From the NCBI RefSeq assembly GCF_963974515.1, contig NZ_CAXBDD010000106.1:1-12847 (forward strand): DNA of 12,847 nt. The letters are read 5' to 3'. Below are positions 1 through 6,245 of this stretch, piece after piece. This DNA is from Sunxiuqinia sp963974515 (lineage in GTDB: Bacteria; Bacteroidota; Bacteroidia; Bacteroidales; Prolixibacteraceae). Each line of letters starts with the position of its first letter. The first letter of the stretch is position 1. Position numbers and translations under genes: made by a program. The notes beneath the pieces were generated by a model. It saw only the letters and a list, made by a program, of their open reading frames with translations. It was not told the origin of the DNA and ran no database searches.

Positions 1-1
1 G

Positions 2-379
2 TATTCGGAACTTGGAGACTATGCAGCTCAGCTGGTTGCTGAATCCAATTACGGATGTTTGGATACGACGAATTTGGATATCAAGATTCTGCCTTTCAAT
101 GTATTTACGCCCAACGCCTTTCGTCCGGATAGTGATATTCCGGAGAACCGAACCTTTATGCCGGTTGGGCTTGGCGCTGATGTTGCCCGGTTTGACCTGA
201 AGGTTTTTGATCGATGGGGACAAGTCGTATTTGAGACGAAAACACCTGAGCATCCTTGGGATGGAACGAATAAAAACGGGGACCAAGCTCCGATGGGAAA
301 TTATATCTGGATGGCCAACTTCTTCGACATTCAGGGTTATGAGCATAACCAAAAGGGGCAAATTCTTTTAATCCGCTAA
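2..379 (+). CDS. 3' end of a secreted protein with type B T9SS (gliding-motility-associated) C-terminal sorting domain
   Basis: This reading frame is open from the left edge and ends in TAA, giving the last 125 residues of a larger protein whose start lies outside the window. The first ~20 residues (ending SNYGCLDTT) look like the last strand of a PKD/Ig-like domain. Then come FNVFTPNAFRPDSD, LKVFDRWGQVVFET, PWDGTNKNG and MGNYIWMANF, and the chain ends KGQILLIR. This order is the signature of the gliding-motility-associated C-terminal domain (CHU_C / type B CTD), which directs secretion through the type IX system and is known to work with PorP/SprF-like proteins. The product is therefore probably exported to the cell surface or released; its N-terminal function cannot be seen. 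It is convergent with a PorP/SprF gene that starts its stop codon only 2 bp away. Confidence 0.9.
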   Translation, partial: YSELGDYAAQLVAESNYGCLDTTNLDIKILPFNVFTPNAFRPDSDIPENRTFMPVGLGADVARFDLKVFDRWGQVVFETKTPEHPWDGTNKNGDQAPMGNYIWMANFFDIQGYEHNQKGQILLIR

Positions 380-381
380 GA

Positions 382-1380
382 TTAAGGTACACCAAATTCT
401 TCTTCGTAGGAGTTGGAGAATGGGAAGTAGCTTTTTTTACGATTACTTTTCAGTAAGAATGAAAGAGAGACCTCGCTGGTACCACCTGAATTTCCCCAAA
501 GGCCTGAGATTGTCCAGTCGTAGCTGTAGGTAAATTGCATGCGATTATTGACAAAACCGACCAGAAAGATTAGTGAATCGTAACGTATGCCAAAGTTTTG
601 ACGAAACCAGGTGCCAGCCGTTAATCCCCGTTTTGTAGCCAGTATTCCATAATTTATTTGGTTCGAAATACCTTGTTGCTGAATGATTAGTTGAGGGGAG
701 ATATCGAATTTTTTTCGCAAATGTCCATGCCTGAAAACAGGTAGCCTCGCCCCGGCATGGACCGTATATTTTCGATCAAGTACACTATTGTCATCATTTT
801 CGGGAGCGTACGATTGGCTGGGTTCGGTTAAATGATGGATGGCGGCGCCGAAAAACAATCGTTTGCTGTATACCAAAAGTCCGGTAGAAAAATCGGCATA
901 CGAAAAGTCTGGCTCAGTGATGATCTCGCCCGTAGCCCCATGGTTCCCATAATTGATGTCCAAATTATCAGCAAAAATCAAGTCATTTACTTTCAGCGAA
1001 TTTTGGTGGTATCCAACTTGCAGTCCAGCGTGGACCCGGTATTCGCGACTGAGCTGAATGAAAACAGAATAGGCCAGATTAACTTGCAGTTGATTGAGCA
1101 GATTGCCTGCCTGCGCATCGTTCATCACTTGTAGGCCCAGCCCACCTTGCAGCGACTCAACCGGAAAATCAGCGGCAACACTGTAGGTTGTATAAGCATT
1201 GTCGAATTGAAGCCATTGATTGCGATACTGAAGGGCTATTCGTGGTGCTCCTTCTGATCCGGCAAAAGCCGGATTGAGATACATGGGATTGGCATAAAAT
1301 TGAGAAAATGAAACATCTTGCCCATAGGCAAATTGAATTCCCAATATCAGTAACGCGATGGTACGAATCGTTTTTTGCAC
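382..1380 (-). CDS. PorP/SprF family type IX secretion system membrane protein
   Basis: This 332-residue protein has a signal peptide (about residues 1-20, hydrophobic core IALLILGIQF, likely cut before QDVSFSQ). The family hallmark SQFYANPMYLNPAFAG follows immediately, then RNQW, and the rest is beta-rich with alternating aromatic residues, as expected of an outer-membrane barrel. PorP/SprF proteins are outer-membrane T9SS components; SprF-type members are dedicated to export of particular partners carrying type B sorting domains, so the neighbouring protein at 2-379 is the obvious candidate partner. The start codon is GTG at 1378-1380: an in-frame TGA lies eight codons upstream, no ATG lies between, and any later Met would remove the signal peptide. 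A possible promoter element lies at 1409-1416. The convergent arrangement with the partner is unusual, since such pairs are commonly codirectional. Confidence 0.9.
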   Translation of the reverse strand: MQKTIRTIALLILGIQFAYGQDVSFSQFYANPMYLNPAFAGSEGAPRIALQYRNQWLQFDNAYTTYSVAADFPVESLQGGLGLQVMNDAQAGNLLNQLQVNLAYSVFIQLSREYRVHAGLQVGYHQNSLKVNDLIFADNLDINYGNHGATGEIITEPDFSYADFSTGLLVYSKRLFFGAAIHHLTEPSQSYAPENDDNSVLDRKYTVHAGARLPVFRHGHLRKKFDISPQLIIQQQGISNQINYGILATKRGLTAGTWFRQNFGIRYDSLIFLVGFVNNRMQFTYSYDWTISGLWGNSGGTSEVSLSFLLKSNRKKSYFPFSNSYEEEFGVP

Positions 1381-1408
1381 AAGATAGTTTAGCCTAATTC
1401 ACGAGGAG

Positions 1409-1416
1409 TAAAAATA
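1409..1416 (-). promoter_or_regulatory. possible -7 promoter element of the PorP/SprF gene
   Basis: Read on the minus strand this is TATTTTTA, a 7/8 match to the Bacteroidota -7 consensus TAnnTTTG. It would give a leader of roughly 20 nt before the GTG start. No clear TTG -33 element is seen at the expected distance, so this is a weak call. Confidence 0.3.
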
Positions 1417-1447
1417 CTTAAAAATCAATCCGATAGAAGAAGTTGAG

Positions 1448-1474
1448 ATTAAAAATGAATAAATCATTTTTAAT
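1448..1474. repeat. perfect 11-bp A/T-rich inverted repeat
   Basis: ATTAAAAATGA (1448-1458) and TCATTTTTAAT (1464-1474) are exact reverse complements around a 5-nt loop. The repeat lies between the transporter terminator (1490-1519) and the probable PorP/SprF promoter. It could be an operator upstream of the PorP/SprF gene or a back-up hairpin after the transporter gene. The sequence alone does not decide which. Confidence 0.5.
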
Positions 1475-1489
1475 TAGAGTATTAGACCT

Positions 1490-1519
1490 AAAAAAGCCGG
1501 ACAATAATCGCCCGGCTTT
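1490..1519 (-). terminator. Rho-independent terminator of the phosphate transporter gene
   Basis: AAAGCCGG (1493-1500) pairs with CCGGCTTT (1512-1519) around an 11-nt loop. Read on the minus strand, the stem runs into a six-T tract (1495-1490). It begins 22 bp after the transporter stop codon, as expected for its terminator. The plus-strand side also has a short T-rich tail. Confidence 0.85.
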
Positions 1520-1541
1520 CTTTATCTGATGGTCTCTGTTT

Positions 1542-3779
1542 CTACTTCTTGCTCAACTCCACAAAATCGCGCTGAGACTTGATGAGGTTGATGGAATGCA
1601 GGATCAGGTTCTTGGTTTCCTTGATGATGTTGAAGAACAGCAATGAATTCCGCGTGCTCACATCTTTTGCCTTGATCCGTTTGATCTGTTTTTTCTCCAA
1701 TTGAGTAAGTTTGTCGGTTAGCGCCTCTTTGTGAGCCAGCATTTCGTCAAACTTCTCGTACTGATTTTCTTTCACCAGGTGCAAAGCCAGGTTGAAGAAT
1801 TCATCGACATGATTAATCAGGTCGGTCATTTCTTCCAGCTGCACCTCAATAAATGGTTTGTGGTTGTTGCTTAGGTGCTTGTACAACGGTTCGATCAGGA
1901 ATTTCAGTGAGTGCGAAACTTCACGCTGGTAATCCACGATCTGTACATAGCAGTGGCCACTTTCCATCGATTCCTGTTGCAAAGTTTGAATCGTTGGGAA
2001 TACTTTGTCTTTGGCCTTTTTGACTTTTTTCTGGAATTTCTTGATCAACTCCATCGACTCTTTCAAATGGGCACGGTCTTCTTTAATAAAGCTATCAATA
2101 CTCACCGAGTAGATCTGGTTGGCATTCATAACCGTGTTGAACACTTGCTTCTTTGTTTTCTCAATGATTTTGTCCGACAAGTCAACTTCTTCTGCTTCCT
2201 CTTCTTCCTGTTCTTTTGCCCGTTTTTTAAACAGTACGTAAGTCCTGCCGACCATGACAATGGCCACAGCCACAAAAACAAAAATCATAAACTGGCCGCT
2301 GATGGAAATGACCCAGGCAATGAAGGCGGCTACACTAAAGGCCACCAGCGCAGTCATAAACCAGCCGCCAATAACGGTGAAAACACCAGAAATCCGGTAA
2401 ACCGCACTTTCGCGGTCCCAGGCCCGGTCAGCCAGCGAGGTACCCATAGCCACCATAAAGGTGACGTAAGTGGTGGAAAGTGGTAATTTGTAGGAAGTAC
2501 CGATTGAAATCAAAATCCCGGCGACAATCAAATTGACCGACGCTCTGATTTTATCAAAAGCCGGCCGGTCTTTATCGTTGAATTGTTCTTCCCTGTTGGG
2601 CTCGAAGCGTTTATCCAGGGCGTTTGTGAGAACAGCGGGAAACACTTTACGCAGTCCCTTGTTCACCGAAATGGTGGTACGTACCATGGTGCGGGAGAAT
2701 ATTGAAGAGGCAAAACGCTCTTCTCCTTCGCTTTGGCGCGACAGATCAACCGACGTGGCCACTACCGAGCGTGCTTTGCGGGAGGTGATCAAGGTGATGA
2801 TCATGACGAAACCTGCAATGGCAAGCATATAGGTTGGCGTGGCAACCTTTCCCGTGAGCATGCCCATCTCGAAGGTTTCGGGCGAGGTGGCACCGGCGGC
2901 AACCCAAGCCTTAAATGATGCAAATCCGGCGAGTGGAACCCCAATAAAGTTCACCAGGTCGTTACCGGCAAAGGCCATGGCCAGGCCAAAGGTTCCAACC
3001 AAAACAATCATCTTAGGAATATCAATTTTGAAGATCCAGTATAACAATTGCAAGGCGACAGTCCAGCCAACAAAACTTATCAGAAGAATATTTGTCATGT
3101 TGACAGTCAAATATTCAACCGTTTCGGCTGACATGAAGGAAGCACCCTTGGCCCCTTTAATGATCATGAAATACGTCATGGCGGCGATAGCGATACCGCC
3201 AAAGGCAGACCCAAAATATTTGAGTGTCCGGTTCGTTTTGAAGGAGAAAATGATACGGGCGACATATTGAACAGCAGCACCGATAACAAAGGCAACAATA
3301 ACAGAGAGCAAGATACCGGTAATAATAGCCAGCGCCTTTTCGGAGTTAATGTATCGATGTAATTCGGCAATCGACTGGCCTGCCTGGCTAATTTTAACAA
3401 TGGAAACCGCTACGGCGGCACCCAGCAACTCGAAAACAATGGAAACGGTTGTTGAGGTTGGTAATCCAAAGGTGTTGAAAAGATCGAGCAGAATGATGTC
3501 GGTAATCATGACAGCCATGAAAATGACCATGATTTCGGTGAAGAAAAACATGTCGGGATGAAAAATCCCTTTCCGGGCCACTTCCATCATTCCACTGGAA
3601 AACGTAGCTCCAACTAAAACACCTAAGCTTGCAACCGTGAAAATGATCCATTTTGGTGCGGCTTTCGAACCGATAGCCGAGTTGAGGAAGTTAACAGCAT
3701 CATTGCTTACCCCAACCACTAAATCGGAGATTGCCAGTGCAAAGAGCACAACAACAAGAATAAGATAAAATTGTTCCAT
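1542..3779 (-). CDS. PiT-family inorganic phosphate transporter with PhoU-like C-terminal domain
   Basis: This 745-residue inner-membrane protein belongs to the PiT (PF01384) family, which imports phosphate using cation or proton gradients. The two inverted half-repeats show the family signature: GVSNDAVNFLN at residues 23-33 and AGNDLVNFIG at 271-280. Each half also has a paired STT loop: GLPTSTT at 105-111 and KLPLSTT at 431-437. Hydrophobic segments fill roughly 1-340 and 410-515, separated by a charged cytoplasmic loop. After a run of acidic residues (about 522-531) there is a ~210-residue helical, charged tail without membrane segments, resembling the PhoU/DUF47 fold. This long form, larger than E. 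coli PitA (~500 residues), is common in Bacteroidota. The gene is divergent from a PhoR/PhoB-like pair, pointing to phosphate control. A terminator follows it. ATG at 3777-3779 places the first signature at the expected position. Confidence 0.93.
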   Translation of the reverse strand: MEQFYLILVVVLFALAISDLVVGVSNDAVNFLNSAIGSKAAPKWIIFTVASLGVLVGATFSSGMMEVARKGIFHPDMFFFTEIMVIFMAVMITDIILLDLFNTFGLPTSTTVSIVFELLGAAVAVSIVKISQAGQSIAELHRYINSEKALAIITGILLSVIVAFVIGAAVQYVARIIFSFKTNRTLKYFGSAFGGIAIAAMTYFMIIKGAKGASFMSAETVEYLTVNMTNILLISFVGWTVALQLLYWIFKIDIPKMIVLVGTFGLAMAFAGNDLVNFIGVPLAGFASFKAWVAAGATSPETFEMGMLTGKVATPTYMLAIAGFVMIITLITSRKARSVVATSVDLSRQSEGEERFASSIFSRTMVRTTISVNKGLRKVFPAVLTNALDKRFEPNREEQFNDKDRPAFDKIRASVNLIVAGILISIGTSYKLPLSTTYVTFMVAMGTSLADRAWDRESAVYRISGVFTVIGGWFMTALVAFSVAAFIAWVISISGQFMIFVFVAVAIVMVGRTYVLFKKRAKEQEEEEAEEVDLSDKIIEKTKKQVFNTVMNANQIYSVSIDSFIKEDRAHLKESMELIKKFQKKVKKAKDKVFPTIQTLQQESMESGHCYVQIVDYQREVSHSLKFLIEPLYKHLSNNHKPFIEVQLEEMTDLINHVDEFFNLALHLVKENQYEKFDEMLAHKEALTDKLTQLEKKQIKRIKAKDVSTRNSLLFFNIIKETKNLILHSINLIKSQRDFVELSKK

Positions 3780-3798
3780 TTTTTTGGTATAAGATTGA

Positions 3799-3839
3799 CG
3801 GGGGCAAAAATAGCGTTAACTAACTTTACACCGCCCCCG
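3799..3839. repeat. 7-bp GC-only inverted repeat flanking the transporter promoter
   Basis: CGGGGGC (3799-3805) and GCCCCCG (3833-3839) are exact reverse complements, separated by 27 bp of A/T-rich DNA that contains the candidate -7 element and a GTTAAC palindrome (3815-3820). Because the predicted transcription start lies at about 3799, the full repeat would not be in the transcript. It is more likely a DNA-level feature, if it is functional at all. Confidence 0.4.
3805..3812 (-). promoter_or_regulatory. candidate -7 promoter element of the phosphate transporter gene
   Basis: On the minus strand this reads TATTTTTG, an exact match to TAnnTTTG, and gives a ~20-nt leader before the ATG at 3779. 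No TTG -33 element is visible upstream, which would fit a promoter that depends on an activator. That interpretation is inference. Confidence 0.5.
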
Positions 3840-3842
3840 GCG

Positions 3843-3882
3843 TGTTAAATTAATGTTAACGAACCGTCAATTTACTATTAAT
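3843..3882 (+). promoter_or_regulatory. Pho-box-like array of four direct repeats with 11-bp period
   Basis: Four seven-base units start exactly 11 bp apart: TGTTAAA (3843), TGTTAAC (3854), CGTCAAT (3865) and TATTAAT (3876). Direct 7-bp repeats separated by 4 bp are the known architecture of PhoB/PhoP-type boxes bound by OmpR-family dimers, and the unit resembles both the E. coli (CTGTCAT) and Bacillus (TTAACA) half-sites. The array lies between the divergent transporter and histidine kinase genes, ending 49 bp before the kinase ATG. The binding protein would presumably be the response regulator encoded at 5060-5761. The first two units are nearly identical; the last two are weaker. Confidence 0.5.
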
Positions 3883-3931
3883 GAGAGAACAAGCAAAATT
3901 TTGTTCTAAATTCGTCGCAAACAACTGTTTT

Positions 3932-4966
3932 ATGAAAACATATTCACCACAAAAATTGGCTTTTTATCTCGGACTTTCCCTGACCTTTCTAACGATTCTC
4001 TTTGTGATAGCCTTCTCATTACTCGATTTTTCACTGTGGATTTATCTGGCATTGATCCTGTTTTATTTCGCGATTATCTATTCGCTAATTGTTTATATTA
4101 TGCGCGAATATGTTGATCACCGGATTGAGCCTATTTATAAGATTATCCGCAAAATCCCGGTCGAAGGGAAAAAAATAAAAAAACGGGGCGATCAGGTTGA
4201 TCTTGTTTCGACTGCTCGGCAGGAAGTGGAGGAGTGGGCAAAAAACCAAACACAGGAAATTACACGCCTGAAAGATCTGGAGCGCTACCGCAAAGACTTT
4301 GTAGGCAATGTTTCGCATGAACTGAAAACACCGATATTCAACATTCAAGGTTATATTCTAACACTTTTGGAAGGTGGAATTGACGATCCCAAAGTGAATA
4401 AGCTGTACCTGAAACGCACCGAGAAAAGCATTGACCGGATGATTTCGATTGTGGAGGATCTGGAATCTATTACCAAGCTGGAGTCTGGCGAGTTGAAACT
4501 GAAATACGAAACTTTCGACTTGGTCAAGCTCGTGGATGACGTGATTGAGATGGAGCAAATGATGGCGGCCGAACGGAAAATTCAGCTCTTATTTGACCGC
4601 CCTGAGAAACCGGTAAAGGTGCATGCGGATAAAAAGCGGATTATGGAGGTGATGACCAATCTGGTGGTGAATGGAATAAAATACGGCCAGCGGAAAGGGT
4701 TTGTTAAAGTGTCGTTTTACGATCTAAAACACAATTTAATGATTGAAGTGGCTGACAATGGACTGGGAATCGACAGCAAGCATCTGCCCCGCATTTTTGA
4801 GCGGTTCTACCGCGCCGACAAATCCCGGTCACGCGAGCAAGGCGGAACCGGCCTTGGGCTTTCCATCGTTAAGCACATTATCGAAGCCCACGAACAAACC
4901 ATCAATGTTAAGTCTGCGGTTGATGAAGGGACAACTTTTACCTTCACCCTTGAAAAAGCCAAATGA
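3932..4966 (+). CDS. PhoR-like membrane sensor histidine kinase
   Basis: This 344-residue inner-membrane kinase autophosphorylates and passes phosphate to a response regulator, most likely the one encoded 93 bp downstream. Two membrane helices (about residues 9-30 and 36-56) are joined by only a few residues, so there is almost no periplasmic sensor. A charged ~70-residue linker follows, without an obvious PAS domain. The HisKA domain has VSHELKTP with His129. The ATPase domain shows the N box (NLVVNGIKYG, Asn247), DNGLGID (275-281), IFERFYRADKSR (288-299) and GGTGLGLSIV (304-313). A minimal extracytoplasmic part recalls PhoR, which senses phosphate through transporter-associated proteins. 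I chose the ATG at 3932 over one at 3881, because the earlier one lies inside the Pho-box-like array and adds 17 residues unlike a kinase N-terminus. The divergent PiT gene supports a phosphate role, but the PhoR name is inferred. Confidence 0.88.
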   Translation: MKTYSPQKLAFYLGLSLTFLTILFVIAFSLLDFSLWIYLALILFYFAIIYSLIVYIMREYVDHRIEPIYKIIRKIPVEGKKIKKRGDQVDLVSTARQEVEEWAKNQTQEITRLKDLERYRKDFVGNVSHELKTPIFNIQGYILTLLEGGIDDPKVNKLYLKRTEKSIDRMISIVEDLESITKLESGELKLKYETFDLVKLVDDVIEMEQMMAAERKIQLLFDRPEKPVKVHADKKRIMEVMTNLVVNGIKYGQRKGFVKVSFYDLKHNLMIEVADNGLGIDSKHLPRIFERFYRADKSRSREQGGTGLGLSIVKHIIEAHEQTINVKSAVDEGTTFTFTLEKAK

Positions 4967-5030
4967 AAGTCGTAATTTTCGTAGGATTTCAAGTTTTAAC
5001 GATCATAAACAATCTATTTCGCTGTACTTT

Positions 5031-5038
5031 TACCTTAG
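5031..5038 (+). promoter_or_regulatory. possible -7 element for the response regulator gene
   Basis: TACCTTAG matches TAnnTTTG at seven of eight positions and would give a ~16-nt leader before the ATG at 5060. It lies in the 93-bp gap between kinase and regulator, so the regulator may have its own promoter as well as being read through from the kinase gene. No -33 element is clear. Confidence 0.35.
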
Positions 5039-5059
5039 CAGTGGTTAATATTACCGACT

Positions 5060-5761
5060 ATGAGTGATACAAAATACAAAATCTTGCTGGTCGATGATGA
5101 AGTCGACATTCTGGAGTTTATCAGTTATAACCTCGAAAAAGAGGGATATAAAGTGTACACCGCTCAGAATGGCGTTGAGGCCATCAAGCTGGCTGAGAAA
5201 AAAACTCCCGACCTGATCATCCTTGATGTGATGATGCCTGAAATGGATGGTATTGCTGCCTGCGAAGAAATTCGGAAAATTCCATCGCTTTCAAACGTGG
5301 TCATTGCCTTTCTGACCGCCCGTGGCGAAGATTACTCGCAGATTGCCGGGTTCGAAGCAGGTGCGGATGATTACATTACCAAACCTATTCGGCCAAAAGT
5401 ATTGGTTAGCCGCGTCAAGGCTTTGCTGAAACGGACCGGAGGCGGAATTATGACCGAGCAGGCCGTTGAAAATTCAACAACCATAACCATTGGTAATCTG
5501 GTGATTGACAAGGAACGTTACCTGATCAATTCTGAAGGTGTAGAAATGGTTCTGCCCCGCAAGGAGTTTGAGCTGCTTTCATTGCTGGTTTCCAAACCGG
5601 GCAAGGTTTTTACACGAGAAGAAATCTATTACTCGGTTTGGGGTGATAATGTGGTTGTTGGAGACCGCACCATCGACGTTCATATTCGAAAACTTCGTGA
5701 GAAAATCGGTAACGATCACATCAAAACCCTCAAAGGAATTGGCTATAAGTTCGTAGAATAG
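5060..5761 (+). CDS. PhoB-like OmpR-family response regulator
   Basis: This 233-residue cytoplasmic DNA-binding protein has the standard OmpR/PhoB layout. The receiver domain (about 5-125) has acidic Asp12/Asp13, phosphoacceptor Asp56 (LIILDVMMPEMDG), Thr86 (FLTARGE) and Lys108 (ITKPI). A short linker leads to a winged-helix effector domain (about 145-233) with the family's LPRKEFELL, DRTIDVHIRKLREKIG and KGIGYKF motifs. Length and motifs are complete. It follows the histidine kinase on the same strand, so it is almost certainly that kinase's partner. The nearby PiT transporter and the 11-bp-period repeats at 3843-3882 suggest a PhoB-like role in phosphate response, though OmpR-family specificity cannot be proven from sequence. 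A strong terminator begins 7 bp after the stop. Confidence 0.93.
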   Translation: MSDTKYKILLVDDEVDILEFISYNLEKEGYKVYTAQNGVEAIKLAEKKTPDLIILDVMMPEMDGIAACEEIRKIPSLSNVVIAFLTARGEDYSQIAGFEAGADDYITKPIRPKVLVSRVKALLKRTGGGIMTEQAVENSTTITIGNLVIDKERYLINSEGVEMVLPRKEFELLSLLVSKPGKVFTREEIYYSVWGDNVVVGDRTIDVHIRKLREKIGNDHIKTLKGIGYKFVE

Positions 5762-5767
5762 CCGTTT

Positions 5768-5798
5768 AATCCCTTATAAACTAAGGGATTTTTTATTT
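5768..5798 (+). terminator. Rho-independent terminator after the response regulator
   Basis: AATCCCTTA (5768-5776) pairs perfectly with TAAGGGATT (5782-5790) around a 5-nt loop, followed by TTTTATTT. The 9-bp stem with T tail starts 7 bp past the regulator stop codon, so the kinase-regulator transcript probably ends here. Confidence 0.92.
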
Positions 5799-5805
5799 GT
5801 TTCGT

Positions 5806-5813
5806 TACCTTTG
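5806..5813 (+). promoter_or_regulatory. -7 promoter element of the SPOR lipoprotein gene
   Basis: TACCTTTG is an exact match to the Bacteroidota -7 consensus TAnnTTTG. It lies directly after the preceding terminator and 18 bp before the ATG at 5832. Upstream at the -33 distance there is a T-run but no clear TTG. Confidence 0.55.
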
Positions 5814-5831
5814 TTAAAAAGCACTTTGGAA

Positions 5832-6245
5832 ATGAAATCAAAAAATCTATTGGTACTGGTGATTGTACTCGCGTTGGTTGCTTGTAAGACCAAAGAAAAG
5901 GAAGATGATCTTCAGGTTGAAGTAGCACCTCAGGACACCGTTCAAATTGTTGAAGTTCCTGAACCTGAACCTGAGCCGGTTGAGGAAGTTGATCTCGGCG
6001 TTAATCTGGATGATAAATATTTTCTGGTGGTCGATACTTACACCGTGAAGGCCTTTGCGGAAAGCTGGGAACAGAAATACAAGCAAGAAGGTTATAAGCC
6101 GGCTGTGATTATGCGTAATGAAGATGGTTACTACCGGCTTGCACTGCAGTCGTTTAAAGATTTTGATTTAGCGAAGGAAGCCTTGAGAGTACTTCGTCTG
6201 GAGGACGAATTCGAGGATGCCTGGATCATGGTCATAGAAAAATAA
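5832..6245 (+). CDS. small SPOR-domain lipoprotein
   Basis: This 137-residue protein begins with a lipoprotein signal (hydrophobic LLVLVIVLALVAC, lipidated Cys18). It continues through a low-complexity acidic linker containing a PEPEPEP stretch (about 43-50) and ends in a ~75-residue domain (61-137) with the SPOR pattern: KYFLVVDTY strand, A-rich helix, GYYRLALQSF strand, helix with AKEAL, and terminal DAWIMV. SPOR domains (PF05036) bind glycan strands of peptidoglycan lacking stem peptides, often at division sites. The protein is thus probably anchored in a membrane and reaches the cell wall. The ATG at 5832 is preferred because it gives a proper signal peptide and lies ~12 nt after the predicted transcription start. 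It has its own promoter and its 3' end overlaps the convergent gene by 14 bp. SPOR assignment is by pattern; the function is inferred. Confidence 0.8.
   Translation: MKSKNLLVLVIVLALVACKTKEKEDDLQVEVAPQDTVQIVEVPEPEPEPVEEVDLGVNLDDKYFLVVDTYTVKAFAESWEQKYKQEGYKPAVIMRNEDGYYRLALQSFKDFDLAKEALRVLRLEDEFEDAWIMVIEK

Noticed and set aside
368..385. TTAATC/GATTAA hairpin between the two convergent genes as a terminator
   Set aside because: The stem is only six A/T-rich pairs and lacks a T tract on either strand.
1911..2486. 191-residue plus-strand open frame inside the transporter gene
   Set aside because: It lies antisense to the clear PiT transporter coding sequence, and its translation has no recognisable domain.
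3881..3931. Upstream ATG extending the histidine kinase by 17 residues
   Set aside because: It falls within the Pho-box-like array, and the extension is not part of a membrane helix. The ATG at 3932 gives a normal kinase N-terminus.
5811..5831. TTG start extending the SPOR lipoprotein by seven residues
   Set aside because: The TTG is part of the -7 promoter element, and the ATG at 5832 gives a standard lipoprotein signal.
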